From Allobrachymonas sp. (GTDB lineage Bacteria; Pseudomonadota; Gammaproteobacteria; Burkholderiales; Burkholderiaceae), in the NCBI GenBank assembly GCA_030529305.1, contig JAUMXD010000034.1, forward strand, positions 1-14,470: 14,470 nucleotides of DNA, written 5' to 3'. The notes beneath the pieces are model-generated. The model saw only the letters and a list, made by a program, of their open reading frames with translations, was not told where the DNA came from and did no database searches. Shown one piece after another: positions 1 to 6,600 of the stretch. The translations under genes and the position numbers were made by a program. Each line of letters opens with the position of its first letter. Within the stretch, counting starts at the first letter, position 1.

Positions 1-23
1 GGGGCAAGCCTTGCTCACGGGCT

Positions 24-986
24 TCAGAACTGCCCCGTCAGCTTCAGCGAAGTGCCCCAGTGGCTCTTGCCGAACAGGCCGTTGCCAGCCTGGGCGTCCA
101 GGCTCACCGAGAACAAGGGCCCCAGGCGGTAGCTCAGGCCCGTGGAGACAGAAGCGCGGGTTTTCTTCACTTCCAGCTCACGGCTGTAGCCGCCCACGTA
201 CTGGGCACCAGCGGTGTAGACGGGGTTGGATCCGGCCACGTGCTGTTCCACTTCGGCACTGGCGCGCCACAAGAGCTGGCTGCCCAGCGGGATGGCGGCG
301 CGTGCGCCTACGGCTGTTGACGTGTCGCGCAGGCGCAAATCGCCATAGCTCACCGGGAAGGCCACGTCATTGCTCTCGGCATAGGCATCACGGCGCAAAT
401 CGCTGTGGCGCACGGCGGCATACCAGCCGAACTGGCGGCCACCACCCAGGGCGAAGTTCTGCCCGGTGGTGAGCGAGTAGGCCGTGCCCTGCACCTGGCT
501 CTGCCCTTCACCGGCTTCGGTGTTGGGCAGGTTCGTTGGGCGGCGCAGTTGCAGCTTGTAGCTCTCAAAAGCTGCAGCCGGGTGGATGAACCAGCCATTG
601 CCATCGGGTTTTTGCTGCCAGCGGGCAAATACGCCCATGCCGGCATTGTTGCGACGGTCTTTGTGGCTGCCGGGCAGGTCGCGTTGCAAAGAATGATCCA
701 GTGCCAGGCCGGCAGAGAAGTTGCCGCCAAAGCCATAGGCCAGGTTCAGGCCCACGGTGGCGTCGGTGTTGCCACCACGGCCAGCAAAGTTCTGGCTCAG
801 GCTCACACAGGCCTGGCCAGCCTGGGGCACACAGCCCACTTGCATGCGTTGCAGTTTTTGCTGCTGCAGGCTCAGGGCCGACAGGGCATCGTCACCCATG
901 CGGGCTATGGCCTGCTGGGTGTGCACCGGGTCAATCACCACCACAGTGGGGGGCTTGGGTGGCTCAATCGGCGGTGGGGGCTCCAC
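24..986 (-). CDS. Autotransporter C-terminal beta-barrel, truncated and lacking passenger and signal peptide
   Basis: This frame encodes the outer-membrane translocator domain of a type V (autotransporter) protein. It opens with a proline-rich linker of repeated EPP units (residues 2-13), then a helix-like stretch (about 20-50) that would sit inside the pore. About 260 residues of alternating aromatic and glycine-rich strands follow, typical of a 12-stranded barrel, and the protein ends in Phe, the usual outer-membrane C-terminal signature. A cysteine pair (C52, C60) lies just before the barrel. The first start-like codon is GTG at 986, with no signal peptide, so this frame alone could not reach the outer membrane. 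The frame stays open upstream to a TAA at 1047-1049, and the passenger-like sequence continues in another frame. The barrel itself has no internal stop. I read it as the intact 3' part of a broken autotransporter gene. Barrel assignment is firm; expression is doubtful. Confidence 0.72.
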   Translation of the reverse strand: MEPPPPIEPPKPPTVVVIDPVHTQQAIARMGDDALSALSLQQQKLQRMQVGCVPQAGQACVSLSQNFAGRGGNTDATVGLNLAYGFGGNFSAGLALDHSLQRDLPGSHKDRRNNAGMGVFARWQQKPDGNGWFIHPAAAFESYKLQLRRPTNLPNTEAGEGQSQVQGTAYSLTTGQNFALGGGRQFGWYAAVRHSDLRRDAYAESNDVAFPVSYGDLRLRDTSTAVGARAAIPLGSQLLWRASAEVEQHVAGSNPVYTAGAQYVGGYSRELEVKKTRASVSTGLSYRLGPLFSVSLDAQAGNGLFGKSHWGTSLKLTGQF

Positions 987-997
987 GGGTGGCTCTA

Positions 998-1156
998 CAC
1001 GTGGTGGAAAGGTGACGCATCGGCCACAATAGCTGCCAGCGGGCCGTTATCAGTCACTTTCCACGGCACGCTGTTGTATGTGCCAAACAGAAAATTGACT
1101 TTTCTTTGGGCACAGGTAGAGTTTTTACATTGTCCACTGCTGATTTGATGTTGCTG
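998..1156 (-). pseudogene. Passenger remnant of the broken autotransporter, frame-shifted from the barrel
   Basis: Between a TGA at 1157-1159 and a TAG at 995-997 the minus strand has a 53-codon open stretch that reads like a folded protein end: VNFLFGTYNSVPWKV followed by a run close to TDNGPLAAIVADASPF. Codon choice is ordinary for the neighbourhood. No start codon with a ribosome site precedes it. Re-reading one base at the AAA run (1008-1010 on the plus strand) joins it directly to the proline-rich linker and barrel downstream, giving a continuous passenger-linker-barrel order. A single-base deletion in that run is the simplest explanation. Upstream of 1160 all frames contain stops and the passenger is missing, so this is a gene fragment truncated at its 5' side. 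The passenger type is not recognised. Confidence 0.5.
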
Positions 1157-1183
1157 TCACTTTCGGGTTTAGGGGTTTTTTGC

Positions 1184-1208
1184 AAAATATCTTCATGTTA
1201 TGAAGATA
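1184..1208 (-). terminator. Perfect 9-bp inverted repeat followed by a short T run, possible weak terminator
   Basis: TATCTTCAT at 1188-1196 and ATGAAGATA at 1200-1208 form a perfect 9-bp stem with a 3-base loop. In the minus direction the stem is followed by TTTT (1184-1187), and it lies 53 bases after the stop of the last operon gene. The stem has only two G:C pairs, so it would be a weak intrinsic terminator; an operator for a dimeric regulator is an alternative. Confidence 0.35.
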
Positions 1209-1245
1209 CAGCGAGCCAATTGCCAACTCACTAACCCACGGCTGC

Positions 1246-1263
1246 ACGAAAGCGTTCGTTTTT
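1246..1263 (+). terminator. Small hairpin with T tail on the plus strand, doubtful
   Basis: ACGAA (1246-1250) and TTCGT (1255-1259) pair across a 4-base loop and are followed by a T run ending at 1263. It would act only on plus-strand transcription, and no plus-strand gene precedes it. The stem is short and may be chance. Confidence 0.15.
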
Positions 1264-2200
1264 AATCACAACCGACAGACGGAGCAGAAGTCACGTTTGC
1301 TGTATCGGTGTGTTCAGGCAGATCGCTGAACCAATCCCAGCCTTGCCAGCAAGCAGGATTTTGGCGACAAGCCTGCTCCAAAAAAGCGATGTACGCCGCC
1401 AAGACATCGGATCGATTGTCAGCAACGCCCAATCTGTGCAACTGCAATATCAATTGACTCCCTTCAGGAGCGCACATAGCCAGATAAATAGGAGCTTGCA
1501 AACGCAGTGCCAAATCCAGCACGCCGCTGGGCGGTGATATTTGACGAGAAAACAATGAAAAGGCCCCGACCTTGCTATCGGGCTTGTGAAGATCGGCCAA
1601 GCAGATGACCACCCCTTTATTTTCTAAAGCGGACTTGGTCGAGCGCATCAACTGCCGCATATTGTCGATGATCAGATATTCACCGCCCTGGAGGTGCTTC
1701 ACTGTTTCTTCATTGAGGCGGTTTATCCACGGGCCAATATAGGGAAATAAGGGGGTTTTCTCTGCCCTACCCGTGACAGCATGAACCTTGCATCCCATCA
1801 CATCCAGAACGCAAGCCATCGTATTGGGATGATAACTGTGGTAGCTAAGCAATAAGCCGCCCTCTGCACGGAGTTGCTCTACAACATCCATGTTGGCAAC
1901 ATGTATCCATTGCTGCAGTGTCCGAGCTTCTAGCAAATGGTATCTGGACAAGTCCCGCACAAAGTGTGTATGGCTGTCTAACCAAGCCTCCCAGGCTTTT
2001 GTGCTTTGTTCTGCTCCCACGGCTTCTGTCAGACTCGCACGAATTGTTTGCTCCTTCAACTGGTAAGGACTCAGGTAACGACCCAATGTTTTCTGTAGCA
2101 ATGGCCACAACCATGCGGGGCTATAACGCCCGATAGGCGTCATCCACCTTAAATAGCGCCGGTAACGCTGTCCAAACTGTCGCAATTGCTTTTGATTCAT
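1262..2200 (-). CDS. LpxL/HtrB-like lysophospholipid acyltransferase family protein
   Basis: A 312-residue protein resembling the lauroyl/myristoyl acyltransferase family, whose members transfer acyl chains from acyl carrier protein to lipid A precursors at the inner membrane. Family-like features are the GGLLLSYHSYHPN stretch (residues 114-126) where the HX4D/E motif is expected, a central segment around FSLFSRQISPPSGVLDLALR that matches the substrate-site region, and a C-terminal WQGWDWF resembling the family's tryptophan-rich end. The expected acidic residue is absent: H121 is followed five residues later by N126, and H124 by A129. Activity may therefore differ or be lost. A TTG lies 12 bases upstream at 2212, but I chose ATG 2200 because TGAGG (2207-2211) sits six bases before it and overlaps the stop of the preceding gene. 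It is the last gene of the glycan operon. A role in acylating a glycolipid or glycan is inference. Confidence 0.6.
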   Translation of the reverse strand: MNQKQLRQFGQRYRRYLRWMTPIGRYSPAWLWPLLQKTLGRYLSPYQLKEQTIRASLTEAVGAEQSTKAWEAWLDSHTHFVRDLSRYHLLEARTLQQWIHVANMDVVEQLRAEGGLLLSYHSYHPNTMACVLDVMGCKVHAVTGRAEKTPLFPYIGPWINRLNEETVKHLQGGEYLIIDNMRQLMRSTKSALENKGVVICLADLHKPDSKVGAFSLFSRQISPPSGVLDLALRLQAPIYLAMCAPEGSQLILQLHRLGVADNRSDVLAAYIAFLEQACRQNPACWQGWDWFSDLPEHTDTANVTSAPSVGCD

Positions 2201-2206
2201 AGTTGG

Positions 2207-2211
2207 CCTCA
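2207..2211 (-). promoter_or_regulatory. Ribosome binding site deciding the acyltransferase start
   Basis: TGAGG on the minus strand is six bases before ATG 2200 and overlaps the TGA stop (2209-2211) of the GNAT-like gene, which suggests translational coupling. It argues against the in-frame TTG at 2212. Confidence 0.6.
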
Positions 2212-3252
2212 ACGATAATCGGTATCACCCGCTGTGAGCCACCAATTGTTTTGAAAATGTGCCAACACCTCGGGCGGAGTGCGCGGATTGGCCATGATGC
2301 GGATTTCGCTGGCTGTGCACTCGGCCGCCAACGGCGCCAGCTGCTGCGCAAATCGGCCGGTAAGGGCCAAGCGGATTTCGTGCAGCCCTTGCTGGGCGCA
2401 CCATATAAGCAAAGCCGTCAGCACATCAGGTAGGGCAGAAGGCGGCCCCAGCGCGTCAATAAGGTGACACACGCCTTCATCCCCCCAGCGCAGCACCAGC
2501 AGGGCGCACGGCTTGCGCCAGATGGCGCTTTGGCACAGCAGCAGCCGATAGCTGGAGCGGTGCGGATGCTGCACAAAGCGCCAGTGCATATACGCTGCAT
2601 CACGCACGCCCACGGCGGCACCAGCCAGCTCCTGCGCCATGTTGCGCCAGAGCACATCCATCACACGCGCTTCAGGCAAGGCATCCAGCAATTGGCAGCG
2701 TAGGCTCAGCCAGCTGCGCTGGAGTGCAGGAACAAATTTCAAGTCGTAGAGTTGATCAACCGATTGGTACACGCCCAAATGCTCACCCAAGCGCATGGCG
2801 CGCCCGCTGGGAAAGCCCAGCGCCAAGCCATGCGGATTGCCGGCACGCGGCAAACAATCGAGTATGTGATGCATCAAGCGGCTGAAAGGCCCATTGCGCC
2901 GCGCCAGCCCTGTTTTATCGGCCCCGGCGGCCAAATCCACCAACTGAGCCATGCATGCACGCTGCCCGGCAAAACGCACATCGCGAAAGAGCAGGCCGCA
3001 ATGCATCAGGGGACGGCCATCTGCCGACTGAGCCAGCCACGATTCGCCTAGGCCAGTGGCGTATTTCCAGCGCAACACGTCCAGCCCGATTGGCTGACCA
3101 AAGGCATGTGCAAAAACAGGCGGCAGCAAGCTCAGCTCCTCCTCAGCCAAGCGGCGAATAGTCAAGTCAGGCAGATTGCTCATGCTCACATCACCCTGTG
3201 GCGCAGCATGCATTGGTACGTCTTTAGCCGCCACCTCATCTGCCCGCTTCAT
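2209..3252 (-). CDS. GNAT-fold acyltransferase-like protein of a polysaccharide locus
   Basis: A 347-residue protein with the look of the GNAT-like acetyltransferases often found in surface-polysaccharide clusters. The N-terminal half begins LTIRRLAEEEL (about 30-40) and carries FAHAFGQPIGLDVLRWKYATG. The middle has the RNGPFSRLMHHIL stretch, comparable to the region near the acetyl-CoA loop. The second half has the characteristic RDAAYMHWRFVQHP (about residue 230 on) before a second predicted sandwich. No signal peptide or membrane segment is visible, so it should be cytoplasmic. The ATG start overlaps the stop of the Wzt-like gene as ATGA, which supports coupled translation. A later ATG at 3183 (M24) would still keep the domain. 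Probable role: acetylating or otherwise acylating a sugar nucleotide or the growing glycan before export. The substrate is unknown. Confidence 0.55.
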   Translation of the reverse strand: MKRADEVAAKDVPMHAAPQGDVSMSNLPDLTIRRLAEEELSLLPPVFAHAFGQPIGLDVLRWKYATGLGESWLAQSADGRPLMHCGLLFRDVRFAGQRACMAQLVDLAAGADKTGLARRNGPFSRLMHHILDCLPRAGNPHGLALGFPSGRAMRLGEHLGVYQSVDQLYDLKFVPALQRSWLSLRCQLLDALPEARVMDVLWRNMAQELAGAAVGVRDAAYMHWRFVQHPHRSSYRLLLCQSAIWRKPCALLVLRWGDEGVCHLIDALGPPSALPDVLTALLIWCAQQGLHEIRLALTGRFAQQLAPLAAECTASEIRIMANPRTPPEVLAHFQNNWWLTAGDTDYR

Positions 3253-4619
3253 CTTCTGCGAGTGGGGATGACTTCACCATCGTCCCAGGCATGGGGCATG
3301 AAGACCAGGCCTTGCTCCAACCCGTCGTCCGTCACTTCAACTTCAGCACAAGGGGTCGCGTGATCGTACACATGCAGCATGCGCTCGCAAGCCAAAAACA
3401 CACCGATGCGGTACTGCCCTCTCAATAACGGCATGGACGGGCAAGTTAGCTTGACCTGCCCATGTCCAGCATCGTCCGTCACGGGCTGGTAGCGATCAAA
3501 TGTCGTGCTGAAACTACTTACCAATTGACCACCTTGGGTTTCAATGGCTACGACAACAGCAGGCACAGGAACATCCAGCGTGTGCTCAAACACAACGGTA
3601 ATGTCCATGTTCGAGATGCCAGCTTGTGCCTTCAGCTCTTTCCCTTCAATGCCGTCAATACACACCGAAACCTTACGCAAAAACGCCTGCTTGCTTACTT
3701 GCTGGGCTTGGACATTCTCCTGCCCGGTGGCTGACTGCGCCGACTGAAGTGTTGCAGCCTCTCCTTTATGAAAGTCCAGATTCGTTGTTTCGACACGTTC
3801 CGTTGCCAACAAGAGGCTCTCGCCATACAGTCGAGCCACCACATCGGGCTTGCCCATTTTGACGATGCGCCCGCGCTCCAGCCACAAGGCTTGGTCACAA
3901 ATCGCCTCGATGTGGTACATGGAGTGCGAGCAGAAGATGATGGTGGCCCCAGCATCCTTGAGCGCCATGATGCGATCGAACGATTTGCGCGCAAAGCTGC
4001 CGTCGCCCACCGACAGGGCCTCATCGATGATGAGGATGTCGGGCTCAACCGAGGTGGCAATCGCAAACGCCAGGCGCACATACATGCCGCTGGAATAGGT
4101 TTTGACGGGCTGATCGATAAAAGCCTGCAACTCGGCAAAGGCGACGATGTCGTCGTAGCGGCGGTCGATCTCGGCCTGCTCCAGCCCCAGAATCGAGGCG
4201 TTCATGTAGATGTTTTCGCGCCCGGTGAACTCAGGATTGAAGCCCGCCCCCAACTCCAGCAGGGCAGCGATACGCCCATTGACGGTGACAGTGCCACTGC
4301 TGGGACGCAAAGTGCCGCAGATCAGTTGCAGCAGCGTGGATTTACCTGCACCGTTTTTGCCGATCAGACCCAGTACCTGGCCGCGCGGCAACTCGAAATT
4401 GATGTCGTCCAGCGCCACGTATTCGCGCCCGTGACGTTTGCTCCAGGGCAACATTTCGTACAAACGATGCACGGGCTTTTCGTACAGCACGAAGCGCTTG
4501 CCTAGGTTATGCACAGCTACTGCTGGCGGATCAGCAAGCGCAGCAGCAGCCATAAATTCAGGGGTGAGAGACATTCCTGGTGATGCAGCAGAAGACGCAC
4601 GAAACGTATCAGAGGACAT
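3249..4619 (-). CDS. wzt: Polysaccharide ABC exporter ATP-binding subunit with C-terminal glycan-recognition domain (Wzt-like)
   Basis: This is the ATPase of an ABC-2 exporter that carries undecaprenyl-linked polysaccharide across the inner membrane. Residues 34-270 form the nucleotide-binding domain: Walker A GKNGAGKST (87-95), the ABC signature in the glycan-exporter form YSSGMYVR (175-182), Walker B DILIIDE (194-200) and the switch histidine H232 in FCSHSMYHIEAICD. After a linker, roughly residues 310-456 make a beta-rich C-terminal domain like that of O-antigen Wzt proteins, where it recognises the modified end of the finished chain. The ATG at 4619 lies inside the end of the permease gene. 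In-frame GTG 4652 and ATG 4631 are possible earlier starts, but the ribosome-site spacing (GATGGG, 4628-4633) fits 4619 better. The permease upstream is its partner. Next comes an acyltransferase that could supply the terminal modification the extra domain would read. Confidence 0.88.
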   Translation of the reverse strand: MSSDTFRASSAASPGMSLTPEFMAAAALADPPAVAVHNLGKRFVLYEKPVHRLYEMLPWSKRHGREYVALDDINFELPRGQVLGLIGKNGAGKSTLLQLICGTLRPSSGTVTVNGRIAALLELGAGFNPEFTGRENIYMNASILGLEQAEIDRRYDDIVAFAELQAFIDQPVKTYSSGMYVRLAFAIATSVEPDILIIDEALSVGDGSFARKSFDRIMALKDAGATIIFCSHSMYHIEAICDQALWLERGRIVKMGKPDVVARLYGESLLLATERVETTNLDFHKGEAATLQSAQSATGQENVQAQQVSKQAFLRKVSVCIDGIEGKELKAQAGISNMDITVVFEHTLDVPVPAVVVAIETQGGQLVSSFSTTFDRYQPVTDDAGHGQVKLTCPSMPLLRGQYRIGVFLACERMLHVYDHATPCAEVEVTDDGLEQGLVFMPHAWDDGEVIPTRRR

Positions 4620-5454
4620 CCGAAAACCCATCTCGCAACACCACAAATACACAGGCCCCCAGCACGCATACTGCTGCGCTTACACCCAAAGAGTAACTCC
4701 AGCTCCCCCAATCAAGCGAGGCATCAGCAAACAAGCTGCAGCGCAAGTTCTCAATGACGCCGGCAAGCGGATTGAACTGGATGAAACGTTTGATTCCACC
4801 CGTGAGGTGCATCGTAGTGTAAAACACCGGCGAAAGAAAGAGGGTGAAGTTCACAATCAGCGTCATTATCTGTGCCGTGTCTCTCACGTACACACCAACA
4901 GCCGAGAGCATGAGACTCAAACCCAGCATCAGTAAAGGCAAGGGCAAAAGAATAAGCGGCACGTACAGCACCGACCACGAAAGCCTCTCAAATACAAAGG
5001 AAAAAGCCAGCAAAATTCCCAGAGCCACGGCAAAGTGGAACAGGGCCGAAGCAACACTGACGAAAGACAGCAGCTCCAGCGGGAACTGAACCTTCTTCAC
5101 CAAATTGGGTTGGCTGCTGATCAACGAGGCCGCACGGCTCAATACCTCAGCAAACAGATTAAATACCACTAGCCCGCAAAACAGACGTAAAGCATAGGCT
5201 GGGCCAGTCACATTTTCAGCCCCTGGCCACTTCATACGAAACACACCGATGAATACGAAAGAATATATCAGCAACATCATCAAGGGGTTGATGATGGCCC
5301 AAGCAAAACCGATAAACGAGCCGCGATGACGCTCGGCAATTTCGCGCCGGGTGAATTGCAGGAACAAGGTGCGATGTCGCAACGGCGACAACATGATGCT
5401 AGCCAAGCTACGCAAGAACGACAGGAGTACAGTCACGAATGCGGAAGCTCTCAA
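4609..5454 (-). CDS. wzm: Polysaccharide ABC exporter permease (Wzm-like, ABC-2 family)
   Basis: A 281-residue integral membrane protein with about six hydrophobic segments. It pairs with the Wzt-like ATPase to move lipid-linked glycan to the periplasm. The N-terminal amphipathic piece FLQFTRREIAERHRGSF and the following WAIINPLMMLLIYSFVF are the usual entry to the ABC-2 permease domain of Wzm, KpsM and TagG proteins. Later hydrophobic segments start near ALFHFAVALGILLAF and VLYVPLILLPLPLLML, and the last is close to the C-terminus. The start is TTG at 5454. It overlaps the stop of the preceding GT2 gene (TTGA) and has AGAGGA six bases upstream, better than any internal ATG; the first internal ATG (residue 21) has no ribosome site. 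The gene ends inside the start region of the ATPase, a permease-ATPase order usual for this exporter. Confidence 0.88.
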   Translation of the reverse strand: MRASAFVTVLLSFLRSLASIMLSPLRHRTLFLQFTRREIAERHRGSFIGFAWAIINPLMMLLIYSFVFIGVFRMKWPGAENVTGPAYALRLFCGLVVFNLFAEVLSRAASLISSQPNLVKKVQFPLELLSFVSVASALFHFAVALGILLAFSFVFERLSWSVLYVPLILLPLPLLMLGLSLMLSAVGVYVRDTAQIMTLIVNFTLFLSPVFYTTMHLTGGIKRFIQFNPLAGVIENLRCSLFADASLDWGSWSYSLGVSAAVCVLGACVFVVLRDGFSDVL

Positions 5455-6572
5455 GAATGGTCCTCTTGCGAATATGATGACGTGGCGACGTCGCTGGCGC
5501 TGAGAGGGGAAATCAAGCTGCCTGGATCAGCCATAGTGCCTACAATGCGGCAGGCCACATCCACCCGATCCACCAGAATGCGGTCGAAATAACTATTGAA
5601 ATCACTTAAAAATTCGATATGGCTTTCAGCCTGACCGCCTCGGGCATCCAAATGACATTCTGCTCCTGCCTGCCAAGCTTGGATCACCTCCTCCGGACAG
5701 TACCAGCTTTTGCCGGCCAGATCGGCCAGTTTGAAATGAACGATTTCAGGCCCTTCAATGTTTGCACCCGTTTCTGCAGAAGCCGCTGTGCTAAGGCGTT
5801 TGGGCCACAGCTCCTCCAAATACTGGCGGCGCAACAGATTGGTTTTGAGCGCCTGGCCCCGGTGGTCGGACTGCGTCACCGACGCACCATGCAAGCGATG
5901 ACAATACAGCACCTGCGGCACATACACTATGCGACCAAAACGGGCAATGGCCAACGCCATCTCCCAATCCTGAATGCCACCATACCGATCACTGACTCCT
6001 CCGGCACGTTCATATGCTTGTTTAGCAATCACTTTAAGGTGCGAAGCAATCATGCGGTCTTGCAAATCGCGCACAACGCCTCGGCCTGAGGCAACATGAC
6101 CATAAACAGCGTCATACAAAGCATGACCTTGGACATCCATGTTGCGACGATCTGAAAACAAATAGTCAGGATAATTGTTTTCTTGGATTGCAGTCCACAT
6201 GGTCAATAGCGCTTGTTTATCCAAGCGATCGTCACAATCAAGCAAGGCAATGTAGTCGGCACGAGCTTGCGCCACAGCGTAGTTTTGCGTGGCCGAAATA
6301 CCCAAATTACTTTTGTTTTGGTACAAGCGCACACGAGTATCAGCAGTAAATGGCTTCAAAAGCTGCCAGACTTGCGGATCGGTTGAGGCATCGTCCACAA
6401 CAATCACTTCCAAATTTGCCAAGCTCTGTTCTAGCACTGAATTCAAACACTCCTGCAGATATTGAGCGTGATTGAATACCGGAATGACAACCGAAAACAA
6501 GGGCATAGCACACGCCAACCGACCGGCTTTGGTTAGCTCCCGAATAACGGGTGACGAATCATTTATGGACAT
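5451..6572 (-). CDS. GT2 family glycosyltransferase with an unassigned C-terminal region
   Basis: A 373-residue cytoplasmic glycosyltransferase. The GT-A domain starts at MPLFSVVIPVFNHAQYLQ (residue 23 on) and holds the nucleotide-sugar motif VVDDAS (58-63), the metal-binding DCDD (112-115) in place of DXD, and QDWE (201-204) as the acidic catalytic segment. From about residue 270 to the end a further 100 residues follow, including KSWYCPEEVIQAWQAG and EFLSDFNSYFDRILVD, that I cannot assign to a known domain. It should add one sugar from a nucleotide donor to the lipid-linked glycan. The start is ATG 6572, 28 bases after the previous stop. No clear ribosome site precedes it, and ATG at residue 23 is an alternative that keeps the whole GT-A domain. 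Its TGA overlaps the TTG start of the exporter permease. Donor and acceptor sugars cannot be read from the sequence. Confidence 0.82.
   Translation of the reverse strand: MSINDSSPVIRELTKAGRLACAMPLFSVVIPVFNHAQYLQECLNSVLEQSLANLEVIVVDDASTDPQVWQLLKPFTADTRVRLYQNKSNLGISATQNYAVAQARADYIALLDCDDRLDKQALLTMWTAIQENNYPDYLFSDRRNMDVQGHALYDAVYGHVASGRGVVRDLQDRMIASHLKVIAKQAYERAGGVSDRYGGIQDWEMALAIARFGRIVYVPQVLYCHRLHGASVTQSDHRGQALKTNLLRRQYLEELWPKRLSTAASAETGANIEGPEIVHFKLADLAGKSWYCPEEVIQAWQAGAECHLDARGGQAESHIEFLSDFNSYFDRILVDRVDVACRIVGTMADPGSLISPLSASDVATSSYSQEDHS
5461..5466 (-). promoter_or_regulatory. Ribosome binding site for the TTG-started permease
   Basis: AGAGGA on the minus strand lies six bases before TTG 5454, inside the last codons of the GT2 gene. 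It is the strongest Shine-Dalgarno match nearby and supports the unusual TTG start. Confidence 0.6.
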
Positions 6573-6600
6573 AGGTTGATCAATACAAGTAGGTCGCGCC

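Noticed and set aside
1..23. The odd palindrome around GCAAGCCTTGC just after the barrel stop as a terminator
   Set aside because: The stem is only five pairs and the sequence is cut by the window edge, so a T run cannot be seen.
125..133. GGCGGTAGC on the plus strand, resembling the ops (RfaH) element of polysaccharide operons
   Set aside because: It lies within codons of the barrel gene, on the strand opposite to all operons and far from any promoter, so it is most likely chance.
405..1148. A 247-codon plus-strand frame opposite the autotransporter barrel
   Set aside because: It mirrors the barrel gene, whose minus-strand translation has a clear fold and terminal Phe; the plus frame has no protein-like motifs.
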